Source: an uncultured Bacteroidales bacterium (GTDB taxonomy: Bacteria; Bacteroidota; Bacteroidia; Bacteroidales; UBA932). From it: 54,272 nt of DNA. The first letter of the stretch is position 1; each line of letters opens with the position of its first letter. Below the pieces are notes generated by a model. The model was given only the letters and a program-made list of their open reading frames with translations, had not been told where the DNA came from and searched no databases. Position numbers and translations under genes: made by a program. The stretch covers positions 1-54,272 of the forward strand of contig CAMKRY010000003.1 of the NCBI GenBank assembly GCA_946415345.1, in the 5' to 3' direction. This document shows positions 41,670 to 50,598 of this stretch, in pieces.

Positions 41670-42860
41670 ATGAACCACATAATTAGAAAAACGATTCTGT
41701 CGGCGGCGGCCTGCCTGGCCGCTCTGACCCTTTCCGCCCAGGGAGGGAACACCGGTTTCGGCGGAGATGAAACCTCCGGACCGTCCCTGGCCGACCGTGT
41801 CCTTCGCCTGGAAAAGCAGCAGGAACGGCTCAACATTTTCCTCAACTTCTCGGGCAGCTACCAACTGGCCAATGAGACGGATACCCCCTGGCAGTCGGCC
41901 TTCAAGGCCAAATATCTCCGCCTGGAGCTCAAGGGCCGGCTGGGCGACCATCTGTTCTACCGCCTGCGGCACCGGCTCAACGAGACCAATGCCCGGACGG
42001 CCGCCGACTACTTCTCGAAGGCGACGGACATCATGATGGTCGGCTGGCAGTTCAACGAGAAATGGTCCCTCATGGGCGGCAAGCTCGTCCAGGCCTGGGG
42101 CGGTTTCGACTATGACGAGAACCCGCTCTACATCTACCAGTATCCCGTGCTGCTGAGCCACATGGAGATCTTCTTCGCGGGCGCCGCCCTCTCGTGGAAG
42201 CCCGTTCCGCAGCATGAATTCGTCCTGAACGTCACGAATCCCTACAACCACGGTTTCACACAGGAGTATGGGGCGGGCGCCATGACCATGGGCAGCCCGG
42301 CCACGGCCAAGCTCATCGAGCCGGCCAACCATCCCCTCTGCTATATCTTCAACTGGAACGGTAACTTCTTCGACGGCCTCGTCCAAACCCGTTGGGGTGC
42401 CGGCGTGATCAACCAGGCCAAGGGATATCAACAGAAGATGTTCTTTGCCGGCCAGAAACTGACCTTGCCGAAGTTCCAGTTCTATGTCGACTATCTCTAC
42501 TCTTTCGACGGCCTGGACCGTTTCCGGATCGCGACGGAAGACCTTGCTCCCGGCGGCCTGTACTGCACGGATGTCCAGTATCATACCCTCATCGGCAAGG
42601 CCAACTGGCAGTTCGCCCCGGGCTTCAACCTGATGGGCAAGCTGATGGGCGAGACCGTCCATACGCCGGGAGAGGGCTACTACCGCACTTCCCTTGGCTA
42701 TATCGCCGCGCTGGAGTATTACCCGGATTCCGCGGAGGACTTCCGCATCTTCCTGGCCTATATCGGCCGGGACGATCATTACAAGACCGTGGTCAACAAT
42801 CCCGTCTCCCACAGCAACCGGATCGAACTGGGTCTGATTTATCGCATGAAACTTTTATAA
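41670..42860 (+). CDS. Outer-membrane porin (OprO/P-like)
   Basis: The 396-residue protein has a signal peptide (to about LSAQ, residue 24), a short coiled-coil-like stretch (LADRVLRLEKQQERL) and then alternating beta strands of a 16-strand-type porin (YLRLELKGRLGDHLFYRLRH, WSLMGGKLVQAWGGFDYD), ending in an aromatic/hydrophobic C-terminus (IELGLIYRMKLL). It resembles phosphate-selective porin O/P proteins of Bacteroidetes. Next to a sugar symporter it may pass an oligosaccharide or sugar acid. Confidence 0.75.
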   Translation: MNHIIRKTILSAAACLAALTLSAQGGNTGFGGDETSGPSLADRVLRLEKQQERLNIFLNFSGSYQLANETDTPWQSAFKAKYLRLELKGRLGDHLFYRLRHRLNETNARTAADYFSKATDIMMVGWQFNEKWSLMGGKLVQAWGGFDYDENPLYIYQYPVLLSHMEIFFAGAALSWKPVPQHEFVLNVTNPYNHGFTQEYGAGAMTMGSPATAKLIEPANHPLCYIFNWNGNFFDGLVQTRWGAGVINQAKGYQQKMFFAGQKLTLPKFQFYVDYLYSFDGLDRFRIATEDLAPGGLYCTDVQYHTLIGKANWQFAPGFNLMGKLMGETVHTPGEGYYRTSLGYIAALEYYPDSAEDFRIFLAYIGRDDHYKTVVNNPVSHSNRIELGLIYRMKLL

Positions 42861-42869
42861 CCCAACGAT

Positions 42870-44222
42870 ATGGCAGCCAAACTATCAGAGAAAATCGGCT
42901 ACGCGTTAGGTGACGCGGCCGCCGGCGGCATCACCTGGAAAGTGATGTCCATCGCCTTCCCGCTCTTTTTCACCAACGTCTTCGGCCTGACGGTGGCCGA
43001 CACCGCCGCCCTGATGCTGGTGGCGCGTCTTTTCGACGTCGTCACCGACCCGCTGATGGGCGCCCTCGCCGACCGGACGCAGTCGCGCTGGGGCACCTAC
43101 CGCCCCTGGCTGATTTTCGGCGCCGTGCCGCTGGGGGTGATTTTCGCCCTGCTGCTCTATACACCGGACCTGGGCCCCGTCGGCCTGCGGGTCTATGCCT
43201 ATACGCTCTACCTGCTGATGATGGTGGCCTATACGGCGGTCAACGTGCCCTACGGCTCGCTGCTCGGCGTGATGACCGCGGACGACAACGAGAAAAATGA
43301 ATTCTCCTCCTACCGCATGGTCGGCGCCTACGCCATGGGATTCATCACGCTGCTGAGCTTCCCGTACCTCCAGAAGATGGTCGGCGGCAGCGACCAGCAC
43401 CAGTACGCCGTCCTCGGCGTCATTCTCGGCGCCCTGGCGGCTCTCGGAACGCTGGCCTGCGGCCTCATGACGAAAGAACGCCTCAAACCGGTCCGCGCCG
43501 AGAAGTTCTCGCTGAAGCCCTTCGGCGACCTCTTCCGCAACAAGCCGTGGATCTACCTGACGCTGGTGGGCATCTGCACCAATTTCTTCAACGGATTCCG
43601 CTATGCCGTCGCGGGTTACATGATCGAATATTGCCTCCATGGCGACGTCACCGTCAGCGGCCTGATCATCAATTACACCGTCTTCATGACCTTCGGCGAG
43701 GTGACCTGCATGATCTTCGGCGGCCTGTCCCCGAAGTTCACCAAATGGGTGGGCTCCAAGCGTAAGGCCTTCTCCTGGGCGGCCATTATCTGCGCCGTCA
43801 CGTCGGCGAGTTTCTTCCTTATCCCGATGGATCCGGCCTGGATCTGGGTGATGGTCGCGGTGGTCATCCTGACCTCGGTCGGCGTCGGCCTCTATTCGCC
43901 GCTGCTGTGGTCGATGTATGCCGATGTCGCCGATTATGCGACCGAGAAGAACGGCACCTCCTCGACGGGACTCATTTTCTCGTCGGGCACGATGGCCCAG
44001 AAGTTCGGCTCGGCCGTCAGCGGCTCGCTGGTGGCGCTGTTCCTCGGCTTCGTCGGTTTCATTTCCGGCACCGACCCCGCCACGGGCGAGGCTATTGTCA
44101 CCATCGCAGAGGCGGACATGCCCGCCGTCCAGGAAATGATCTGGGCGATCTTCTCCCTCTTCCCGACGGTGATGGCCCTTGTCATTCTCCTGCTGCTGAA
44201 GCTCTATCCAATCAAGAAATAA
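42870..44222 (+). CDS. GPH family sugar:cation symporter (MFS)
   Basis: The 450-residue inner-membrane protein has about 12 hydrophobic segments. The N-terminal KIGYALGDAAAGG and RLFDVVTDPLMGALADRTQS are signatures of the glycoside-pentoside-hexuronide:cation symporter family (MelB-like). It takes up a glycoside or hexuronide with Na+ or H+. It lies 9 bp after the porin, so the two probably supply the same substrate. A strong terminator follows. Confidence 0.9.
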   Translation: MAAKLSEKIGYALGDAAAGGITWKVMSIAFPLFFTNVFGLTVADTAALMLVARLFDVVTDPLMGALADRTQSRWGTYRPWLIFGAVPLGVIFALLLYTPDLGPVGLRVYAYTLYLLMMVAYTAVNVPYGSLLGVMTADDNEKNEFSSYRMVGAYAMGFITLLSFPYLQKMVGGSDQHQYAVLGVILGALAALGTLACGLMTKERLKPVRAEKFSLKPFGDLFRNKPWIYLTLVGICTNFFNGFRYAVAGYMIEYCLHGDVTVSGLIINYTVFMTFGEVTCMIFGGLSPKFTKWVGSKRKAFSWAAIICAVTSASFFLIPMDPAWIWVMVAVVILTSVGVGLYSPLLWSMYADVADYATEKNGTSSTGLIFSSGTMAQKFGSAVSGSLVALFLGFVGFISGTDPATGEAIVTIAEADMPAVQEMIWAIFSLFPTVMALVILLLLKLYPIKK

Positions 44223-44245
44223 CGGAAAATCCTGCATTTTCTGCC

Positions 44246-44272
44246 AAAAACCCCATAAACGTGGGGTTTTTT
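44246..44272 (+). terminator. Intrinsic terminator after the symporter gene
   Basis: Stem AAAAACCCC (44246-44254) / GGGGTTTTT with a 6-8 nt loop and a run of six T at 44267-44272. Confidence 0.88.
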
Positions 44273-44319
44273 CGTCGTGTATTATTGCCGAACTTTGTAA
44301 CAGCAAAAGAATCGGCAGA

Positions 44320-44538
44320 ATGGATATCGAAAGCACGCCTCAGAATGTGAAACTGACAAGGAGAGAACTGGATGTTCTCCGGCTGGTTGCCAAGGGGTAC
44401 AGCACCAAGGAGATTGCGGCCGAGCTGGGCATCGGCCTTGATACCGTGCGCGGCTACCGGAAGCAGCTCCACAGCAAATTACAGGTAACCAAGGCGACGG
44501 AACTTATATACCGGGCAACCGAACTACAGTTGCTATAA
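44320..44538 (+). CDS. Solo LuxR-type helix-turn-helix protein
   Basis: The 72-residue protein is almost entirely a LuxR C-terminal DNA-binding domain: LTRRELDVLRLVAKGYSTKE through DTVRGYRKQLHSKLQV. It has no receiver or sensor part. The helix resembles those of the two TPR-LuxR proteins in the window. It could compete with or partner the full-length regulator encoded 2 kb downstream. TATTATTG at 44280-44287 is a possible weak -7 element. Confidence 0.78.
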   Translation: MDIESTPQNVKLTRRELDVLRLVAKGYSTKEIAAELGIGLDTVRGYRKQLHSKLQVTKATELIYRATELQLL

Positions 44539-44596
44539 TCCCCGCTGTAGTGCTGCAGGATTTGCTTAAAAATGATCCACTTATATATATAACGAA

Positions 44597-45193
44597 ATGA
44601 AAAAGTACTTTGTCTTCACACTGACGTGCGTGGCAGGCCTGGCGATAGTCACGGCTTGCGGAAACGGAAACTCCGGTAACAGTAATGACAAATCCACCGG
44701 TAAAGACGATGCCGGTGCCCAGGTGGAAACAGCGGCCAAGGATGTTAAGGACATGGTCGGCATTGAGCAGGCCGAATATTGGCTGAACCAGACGTTCTCC
44801 CTGACGCTTGCCGATGTCAAGCCCGCCTTCGAGTATGAAGCACTTGAAAAAGGTATGGACGGCTGTATGGGCAATTCCGGTGGCGGTGTCATCAGTTTCG
44901 TAAAAAAGGATGGAACGCCTATCACCGAAGACGAATTCAAGGCTTATGTCACCAAGATTTATCCGCAAGTTCAGAAGTGCTCTCCCACTGGCAAGATTCA
45001 CAAGGGCCAGGGCAAGAATAAAAACAACAGCGAGGAAGTGCAGCAGCAGGAGTTGACGCTTGGCGATATCGACTTTTCCCAGTCTGTTGACCTGGCTTTC
45101 CCCAAGCAGGAGGATTTCGTGGGATACTGGCATCACGTCCGTATCTATAACAAGACGGGAGAAAAGCCCTATATCTCTGTTCGCTTCAATTAA
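44597..45193 (+). CDS. Lipoprotein of unknown function
   Basis: The 198-residue protein has a lipoprotein signal (LAIVTACGNG, Cys21), a Asn/Gly/Ser-rich spacer to about residue 40, then a compact domain (MVGIEQAEYWLNQTFSLTLA, GGGVISFVKKDGTPITEDEF). No family is recognised. It heads a set of three lipoproteins. An unusually AT-rich leader (TTATATATATAA) precedes it. Confidence 0.65.
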   Translation: MKKYFVFTLTCVAGLAIVTACGNGNSGNSNDKSTGKDDAGAQVETAAKDVKDMVGIEQAEYWLNQTFSLTLADVKPAFEYEALEKGMDGCMGNSGGGVISFVKKDGTPITEDEFKAYVTKIYPQVQKCSPTGKIHKGQGKNKNNSEEVQQQELTLGDIDFSQSVDLAFPKQEDFVGYWHHVRIYNKTGEKPYISVRFN

Positions 45194-45216
45194 CAGATCA
45201 CAAAAGCAACTTAATC

Positions 45217-45756
45217 ATGAAAAAAATTCTTTCCATTATTATGACAGCCATTGTTATGATGGCAATGGTATCTTGCTTCGGAACAACCAAAACTAATCCG
45301 GATGATTCAAATAACGGAACAGAAAACAGCAACGGGAACGGCTCCGGAGATGAAAATGGGAACGGTGGCGGTAACGGCAATGGCGGGGACAACAGCCAGG
45401 CGACCAAGCTGTCAAACTCCAAGTATTACAAATTCAGAGATTATGCCGGTGAAACCACTGAGACAACCGTTACCTTTGGCAAAGGCAATGAGGTCGAGTA
45501 CCACGTTGTCTGGAACTGGCAGGAAGGAGGAAGCAGCTATGCAGCAAGCGGAGATATTACCTACCGTGGAACATACACCTTCACAGATACCGGCAATGGC
45601 AACAACCTGAAAGGAGAGGGTAAACTCACGATGACAGATATCAATGATTCCAGCAAACAGTACACTACACAATACTACGCCGAAGGAGACAACTTGAAGA
45701 TTATAGAGGCTGCGCCCAATGGCGATACCATTAATCTTGGGAAAGTGAATGAATAG
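45217..45756 (+). CDS. Lipoprotein with Gly/Asn-rich linker
   Basis: The 179-residue protein has a signal ending MVSC (Cys20), a long low-complexity linker (GNGSGDENGNGGGNGNGG), then a small beta domain (KYYKFRDYAGETTETTVTFG, ITYRGTYTFTDTGNGNNLKG) that looks like a lipocalin-type or DUF-like half barrel. No function is known to me. It is 23 bp after the previous lipoprotein. Confidence 0.65.
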   Translation: MKKILSIIMTAIVMMAMVSCFGTTKTNPDDSNNGTENSNGNGSGDENGNGGGNGNGGDNSQATKLSNSKYYKFRDYAGETTETTVTFGKGNEVEYHVVWNWQEGGSSYAASGDITYRGTYTFTDTGNGNNLKGEGKLTMTDINDSSKQYTTQYYAEGDNLKIIEAAPNGDTINLGKVNE

Positions 45757-45765
45757 CTTTTCTGT

Positions 45766-46626
45766 ATGAAACGGCTTTTGCTGATTATTCCGGGACTTCT
45801 GCTGATGGCCTGCCAGGGTGCGGGCCAAAAGCAGAAGTCCCTTGCGGTTGAGGCGCAGGCTGAAGCCGCCCAGGCCTCTGCTCCGGCAGAGGAAGTGGTT
45901 CCGTCCTTCCTTCCGGAAGAGGCGGAGGAGAATATATATGGGTATGAAGGGGATGAGGAAGAAGAGATCGCCTATGAGGCACCCGTCACGGACTACTGGT
46001 ACGAACACGATTTCTCGCTGGTCCTGGTCACGCACACCTATGTCGGCCTGTCGACGGCGATGCCCCAGACCGATGAGACGGTCCTGATTACCCGCGTCGG
46101 AGACAAGGCCTACATCCAGACCCGGCTGCAGGGCGCCATCCGGAAGTGTTCTGTCTATGAAGCGACGCCGGAGGGGTATCGGCATACGATTTACGAAAAG
46201 GGGAAAGTCAGCTGGACCCACGACTACGACAACGACTCCCTGACGGGAGCCCTCGCATACCAGCTCCGGAAAAAGTATCCCGTCATCGCAACGATTCCGG
46301 AGGATTACGACATGAGTCAGGCGCAGGAAGAAACCCGCTGCGGCCGTCCGTGCTGGATTATCACGCTGGAAGAGGACACCGAACTCGGCCGGGGCCACCT
46401 GGTTTCGACCCTCTGGCTGGACAAGGAGTACTGCTTTCTGTACAGCGTCAGCATCAAGGGTACGAACGACCTGGGGAATACAGTGGACATGGAGTCATTT
46501 GAGGTCACCTACTTCACCGACGCGCCGACGGGAAAGGACATTCCCGACCCGGCACAGACGGGAGGCGGTGTCGCCGACGACATGAAGAAACAATTGCAGG
46601 GGCAGATCGATGCTCTCACAAAATAA
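45766..46626 (+). CDS. Lipoprotein with acidic linker
   Basis: The 286-residue protein has a lipobox LLMAC (Cys16), an Ala/Glu-rich linker (about 25-70) and a globular domain with WYEHDFSLVLVTHTYVGLST, WIITLEEDTELGRGHLVSTL and YCFLYSVSIKGTNDLGNTVD. The strand pattern and final amphipathic helix (DDMKKQLQGQIDAL) could be a LolA/DUF-type beta half-barrel. It sits 9 bp after the previous lipoprotein and just before the second TPR-LuxR regulator, for which it may be the sensed or regulated partner. Confidence 0.65.
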   Translation: MKRLLLIIPGLLLMACQGAGQKQKSLAVEAQAEAAQASAPAEEVVPSFLPEEAEENIYGYEGDEEEEIAYEAPVTDYWYEHDFSLVLVTHTYVGLSTAMPQTDETVLITRVGDKAYIQTRLQGAIRKCSVYEATPEGYRHTIYEKGKVSWTHDYDNDSLTGALAYQLRKKYPVIATIPEDYDMSQAQEETRCGRPCWIITLEEDTELGRGHLVSTLWLDKEYCFLYSVSIKGTNDLGNTVDMESFEVTYFTDAPTGKDIPDPAQTGGGVADDMKKQLQGQIDALTK

Positions 46627-46630
46627 TTGC

Positions 46631-46638
46631 TAAATTTG
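46631..46638 (+). promoter_or_regulatory. -7 element giving a leaderless transcript
   Basis: TAAATTTG, 5 bp before the ATG at 46644. Arrangement and sequence (TAAATTTGCC, then ATGAAACG) closely match the promoter of the paralogous regulator at 14773. Confidence 0.55.
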
Positions 46639-46643
46639 CCTAT

Positions 46644-47885
46644 ATGAAACGCTGCTCCGTCATACCGTCCTTTCTGCTGATCCTTGCGCTCCTGCTGTCC
46701 CGGACGGCATTTGCCTATGAGGATCACCGGGGAAGGAACCTGGATTCGCTGGAGCTTACCATCTCCCACTGGACGGCGGAGACGCTGTTGAAGGCTTCTT
46801 CCGACCAGCGAAAAGCCTATTGCAACACTTGCCGCGAACTGGCGTGGGGCTATCTGGTGGTAGATGGCCCACGCAGCATGTATTATGCCAGGCGGGCCAT
46901 CGAAACCGCCCGGATGAACAGCGATGACGATGCCATTTTTGATGCATCCATCCTGATGGGCCAGTGTTTCTGGGCCAAGGAGCAATACGACAGTGCAAGA
47001 GTTTATTATTTCCAGGCGGCGGATGCCCTTTCAAGGATTGAGGAGAATTGGACCGACCCTGACCCGTACAATCTGGAGGCGGGCAAAGCGCGTCTATGGG
47101 GCACCTTGGGCAACTTCTATGCGGCACAGGACTCCCTGGAACAGTTTGCACACTACTACGGCAAGGCTGCCGAAATCTTTGAGAAATGGGGCTGGTATGA
47201 AGACTGCGCCACCCTCTACAAGAATATCGGCGAGTTCTACATGGACAACGGAGACCTCAAAACCGCCCGTCCGGCTTATGACAAGAGTCTGGAGTTCGCC
47301 CGGCAGTCGGGAGACTCGCTGATGATTGCCGGTGCCCTGTACGGTTTGGGCCGATGGTACAACGAATCCGGCCAGACCATCCGGGCGCTGGAGTATCTCC
47401 AGGAGGCTGATGCATATTTCCTCAGCCACCCCGAAGAAGCGCCCACTGGCCACGCCGACACGGTGGCCATTATGAATTCCGCCCATGAGCAGCTGTATAA
47501 CAATGCCCGGATCATGGCCCGGAATGCCCGCATCATCGCCATCGGCGCCGTCGTCCTGCTCGTGCTGGCCATCGGCATCATCGTCGCGCTCCTGCGCCTG
47601 AAGCGGACCCGGAAGGTCCTCTCGGAGACGACGACCGTTCTGGATGAGACCATCGAAGAAATGCGGCCCGCGGATGGCGCACCGGTGTCGGAAATCCATC
47701 TGACCAAGCGGGAGAAGGATGTGGCCGCACTGCTGATAAAGGGGAGGACGACGCAAGAAATTGCCTTTTCCCTTGGCATTGGCGACGAGACGGTTATTTG
47801 GTACCGCAAACGCCTTTTCGCCAAGCTGGACGTCCACTCGGTCGCCGCCTTTACCTCCGAAATGATGAAGAGGGGACTGCCCTAA
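46644..47885 (+). CDS. Second membrane TPR-LuxR hybrid regulator
   Basis: The 413-residue paralogue of the 14788 gene has a signal peptide (1-24, ending AFA), the shared start of the mature part ([16 protein letters not shown] versus ANLDSLEQVVAAWTPE), TPR units ([40 protein letters not shown]), a membrane helix at about 296-317 and a LuxR helix-turn-helix at about 353-397 ([20 protein letters not shown]). It follows the three lipoproteins, which may be its targets. The stop codon overlaps a hairpin (47884-47898). Confidence 0.82.
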   Translation: MKRCSVIPSFLLILALLLSRTAFAYEDHRGRNLDSLELTISHWTAETLLKASSDQRKAYCNTCRELAWGYLVVDGPRSMYYARRAIETARMNSDDDAIFDASILMGQCFWAKEQYDSARVYYFQAADALSRIEENWTDPDPYNLEAGKARLWGTLGNFYAAQDSLEQFAHYYGKAAEIFEKWGWYEDCATLYKNIGEFYMDNGDLKTARPAYDKSLEFARQSGDSLMIAGALYGLGRWYNESGQTIRALEYLQEADAYFLSHPEEAPTGHADTVAIMNSAHEQLYNNARIMARNARIIAIGAVVLLVLAIGIIVALLRLKRTRKVLSETTTVLDETIEEMRPADGAPVSEIHLTKREKDVAALLIKGRTTQEIAFSLGIGDETVIWYRKRLFAKLDVHSVAAFTSEMMKRGLP

Positions 47886-47898
47886 GGGCGAAGCCCTT
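47884..47898 (+). terminator. Hairpin at the regulator stop codon
   Basis: AAGGGC-GAA-GCCCTT overlaps the TAA stop. There is no T-tract, so termination would be weak. Confidence 0.5.
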
Positions 47899-47919
47899 GC
47901 CCATGTCGCGAAAAATGTG

Positions 47920-47927
47920 TATTTTTG
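47920..47927 (+). promoter_or_regulatory. -7 element of the methylmalonyl-CoA decarboxylase operon
   Basis: TATTTTTG, a TAnnTTTG match, with CTTG ending 20 bp upstream. It lies 31 bp before the mmdA ATG. Confidence 0.6.
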
Positions 47928-47958
47928 CAAGTTAAAGCAAGATTACACTTTTTTGTTT

Positions 47959-49521
47959 ATGAGCATACAGACTGAGAACATCGCCAAACTCGTTGAGCGC
48001 CGGGCCAAGGCCCGTCTCGGCGGCGGCGAAAAGCGCATTGAGGCGCAGCACGAAAAGGGTAAACTCACGGCGCGCGAGCGTCTGGCCCTCCTTCTCGACG
48101 AAGGCAGTTTCGAAGAATACGACATGTTCGTCCAGCATCGCTGCACGAACTTCGGCATGGACAAGAGCCATCCGGACGGCGACGGCGTCGTGACCGGCTG
48201 CGGCACGATCGACGGCCGTCTCGTCTATGTTTTCGCCCAGGATTTCACTGTCAGCGGCGGCTCCCTGTCGAAGACCATGTCCGAGAAGATCTGCAAGGTC
48301 ATGGACCTGGCCGTTCGCAACGGCGCACCCTGCATCGGCCTGAACGACTCCGGCGGCGCCCGCATCCAGGAAGGCATCGACTCCCTGGCCGGTTTCGGCG
48401 AGATCTTCGAGCGCAATATCCTCGCCAGCGGCGTGGTCCCGCAGATCAGCCTCATCATGGGCCCCTGCGCCGGCGGTGCGGTCTACAGCCCGGCCCTGAC
48501 GGACTTCACGCTGATGGTGAAGAACACCTCCTACATGTTCCTGACCGGCCCGGCCGTCGTCAAGAGCGTGACCGGCGAGGTCGTGGACCAGGAGCAGCTC
48601 GGCGGCGCATCCGTCCATGCCACCAAGAGCGGCGTGGCCCATTTCGCGGCCGACAATGAGGAAGAGGCCCTCTCGACCATCAAGCGCCTGCTCTCTTTCA
48701 TCCCGCAGAACAACCGCGAAGAGGCCCCGTTCAAGCCCACCACGGACCCGATTTCCCGCGTGGAGGACCGCCTGAACGAAATAATCCCCGACAACCCCAA
48801 CAAGGCCTACGACATGTATGAGGTCATCAAGAGCATCGTCGACGACGGTGACTTCTTCGAGATCCACGCCCAGTTCGCCAAGAACATCATCGTGGGGTTT
48901 GCCCACATGAACGGCCGCAGCGTCGGCGTCGTGGCGAACCAGCCCAAGGTGCTCGCCGGCGTGCTCGACATCAATGCCAGCCGCAAGGCTGCGCGCTTCG
49001 TCCGCTTCTGCGACGCCTTCAACATCCCGCTGGTGACCCTCGTGGACGTCCCGGGCTTCCTCTGCGGCACGCAGCAGGAGTACGGCGCCATCATCACCAA
49101 CGGCGCGAAGCTTCTCTACGCTTACGGCGAGGCTACGGTCCCGAAAGTGACCGTCTCCCTCCGCAAGAGCTACGGCGGTGCCCACATCGTCATGAGCTGC
49201 AAGCAGATCCGCGGCGACATCAACTACGCCTGGCCCTCCGCCAACATCGCGGTCATGGGCGCCGACGGCGCCGTCAACATCCTCTACGCCAAGGACATCA
49301 AGGCGACCGAGGACCCCGAGGAGAAGAAAGCCATCTACGAGGCCAAGAAGAAGGAGTACGACGATCTCTTCTCGAACCCCTACCAGGCCGCCCAGAAGGG
49401 CTATATCGACGATGTGATCGAGCCGCGCAACACGCGCTTCCGCGTGATCCGCGCCCTCGAGCAGCTCGCCGGCAAGAAGCAGGACATCCCTGCCAAGAAA
49501 CACGACAACCTGCCCCTGTAA
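47959..49521 (+). CDS. mmdA: Methylmalonyl-CoA decarboxylase alpha subunit (carboxyltransferase)
   Basis: The 520-residue protein starts [20 protein letters not shown] and belongs to the acyl-CoA carboxyltransferase family. It has [60 protein letters not shown] and [20 protein letters not shown], with the acyl-CoA and biotin sites in the two crotonase-like halves. It moves the carboxyl of methylmalonyl-CoA to biotin, yielding propionyl-CoA. An upstream in-frame start would begin inside the leader. The decarboxylase assignment over propionyl-CoA carboxylase follows from the three downstream pump subunits. Confidence 0.93.
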   Translation: MSIQTENIAKLVERRAKARLGGGEKRIEAQHEKGKLTARERLALLLDEGSFEEYDMFVQHRCTNFGMDKSHPDGDGVVTGCGTIDGRLVYVFAQDFTVSGGSLSKTMSEKICKVMDLAVRNGAPCIGLNDSGGARIQEGIDSLAGFGEIFERNILASGVVPQISLIMGPCAGGAVYSPALTDFTLMVKNTSYMFLTGPAVVKSVTGEVVDQEQLGGASVHATKSGVAHFAADNEEEALSTIKRLLSFIPQNNREEAPFKPTTDPISRVEDRLNEIIPDNPNKAYDMYEVIKSIVDDGDFFEIHAQFAKNIIVGFAHMNGRSVGVVANQPKVLAGVLDINASRKAARFVRFCDAFNIPLVTLVDVPGFLCGTQQEYGAIITNGAKLLYAYGEATVPKVTVSLRKSYGGAHIVMSCKQIRGDINYAWPSANIAVMGADGAVNILYAKDIKATEDPEEKKAIYEAKKKEYDDLFSNPYQAAQKGYIDDVIEPRNTRFRVIRALEQLAGKKQDIPAKKHDNLPL

Positions 49522-49527
49522 GAGCCT

Positions 49528-50481
49528 ATGAGAAAGTTACTTCTTTTCTCGCTGGCCCTTCTGACAGCCGTAGCCGGATACGCCCAGAACGTGTCCGACC
49601 TGATCATCGCCGAGGTCCTGGCCGAGCCGGACTCCACGGGCGTGATCGACGACTACGGCCGCAGGGAAGGCTGGATCGAGATTTTCAACACGTCCATGGG
49701 CACCGTCAAGTTCGGCGGCTGCTATCTGACGGACGATCCCGCTGATCTGAAGAAGAGCCTCATCCCCAAGAATGACCTCGCGACGCAGATCGGCCCCCGC
49801 CAGAGCAAGCTTTTCTATGCCAGCGGACGTACGCATGACGGCACGTTCTACACCGATTTCACCCTCGCCCCCGGCAAGGTGGTCTATCTCGTCAGCAACG
49901 ACGGCCGGACCATCATCGACCAGCTGACCATCCCGGAGGATCTTCCTGCCGGTAAGTCTGTGGCAAAGTTGGCGACGGACGCCAAAGGACTGCTTTTTGA
50001 GACGGTCGCTCCGTGCGACCCGACCCCGGGTGCCTACAACGGCGATCCGACGGCTGCCTCCAAGTCCGACCAGATGGCCGAGCGCGACCCCCACGGCTGG
50101 ATCCTGACTCTCGTGTCGGTCAGCGTGGTGTTCAGCGCACTGGCGATTTTGTGGTTCTTCTTCTGGCTGTTGTTTGAAAGACCGGCCAAACGCAGATCCC
50201 TCACATCCGTTCGGGATGACAAGAACAGTGTCATTCCGAGCGCAGCGAGGAATCTGTCCAAAGCCCAGAAAGCAGGCACCCCCGACGGCGAGGTGGCGGC
50301 GGCGATTGCCCTGGCCCTCGACATGGAGCAGAGCGGCGACGTCTATGCCGCCATCGCCCTGGCGCTCCACCTGGAGCTCGGCGCAACGGCCCACGATGCC
50401 GAAAGCTTCGTGCTGACCATCCGCCCGACGCCCAACTCCGCCTGGAACAACCCCGCCGACGGCTTCCGGAGAAAGCCGTAG
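49528..50481 (+). CDS. OadG-like pump subunit with N-terminal lamin-tail domain
   Basis: The 317-residue protein has a signal peptide (1-19), a lamin-tail-like beta domain at about 22-175 (DLIIAEVLAEPDSTGVIDDY, GWIEIFNTS, VVYLVSNDGRTIID), one transmembrane helix at about 192-215 (LVSVSVVFSALAILWFFFWL) and an OadG-type C-terminal part (AIALALHLELGATAHDAES, LTIRPTP, SAW). It should anchor or assemble the sodium pump. Residues about 225-243 (LTSVRDDKNSVIPSAARNLS) derive from a pair of REP-like repeats. It lies between mmdA and the biotin carrier gene. Confidence 0.8.
   Translation: MRKLLLFSLALLTAVAGYAQNVSDLIIAEVLAEPDSTGVIDDYGRREGWIEIFNTSMGTVKFGGCYLTDDPADLKKSLIPKNDLATQIGPRQSKLFYASGRTHDGTFYTDFTLAPGKVVYLVSNDGRTIIDQLTIPEDLPAGKSVAKLATDAKGLLFETVAPCDPTPGAYNGDPTAASKSDQMAERDPHGWILTLVSVSVVFSALAILWFFFWLLFERPAKRRSLTSVRDDKNSVIPSAARNLSKAQKAGTPDGEVAAAIALALDMEQSGDVYAAIALALHLELGATAHDAESFVLTIRPTPNSAWNNPADGFRRKP
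50194..50255 (+). repeat. Head-to-head pair of REP-like repeats inside the oadG-like gene
   Basis: A reverse unit (50194-50220, AGATCCC to GGATGAC) and a forward unit (50230-50255, GTCATTCC to GGAATCT) are separated by 9 bp. This is the same arrangement as in polA at 10159-10219. The pair is translated in frame just after the membrane helix. Confidence 0.85.
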
Positions 50482-50490
50482 ATAAGGAGC

Positions 50491-50592
50491 CGTCCATCTT
50501 CAAGCCCTAAAAGATGGATGAGTAGTATTAAAAAGGGCACCCGTCCATCAATAAGTGCAAAAAGATGGACGACACCAAAGAAACAAACGAAA
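50491..50592 (+). repeat. Two 51-bp palindrome-containing repeats before the biotin carrier gene
   Basis: CGTCCATC starts units at 50491 and 50542, exactly 51 bp apart. Stems are TCCATCTT/AAGATGGA in the first and CGTCCATC/GATGGACG in the second. The array fills the gap between oadG and the ATG at 50599, so the hairpins lie in the operon mRNA between the two genes. Confidence 0.85.
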
Positions 50593-50598
50593 ATAGAT

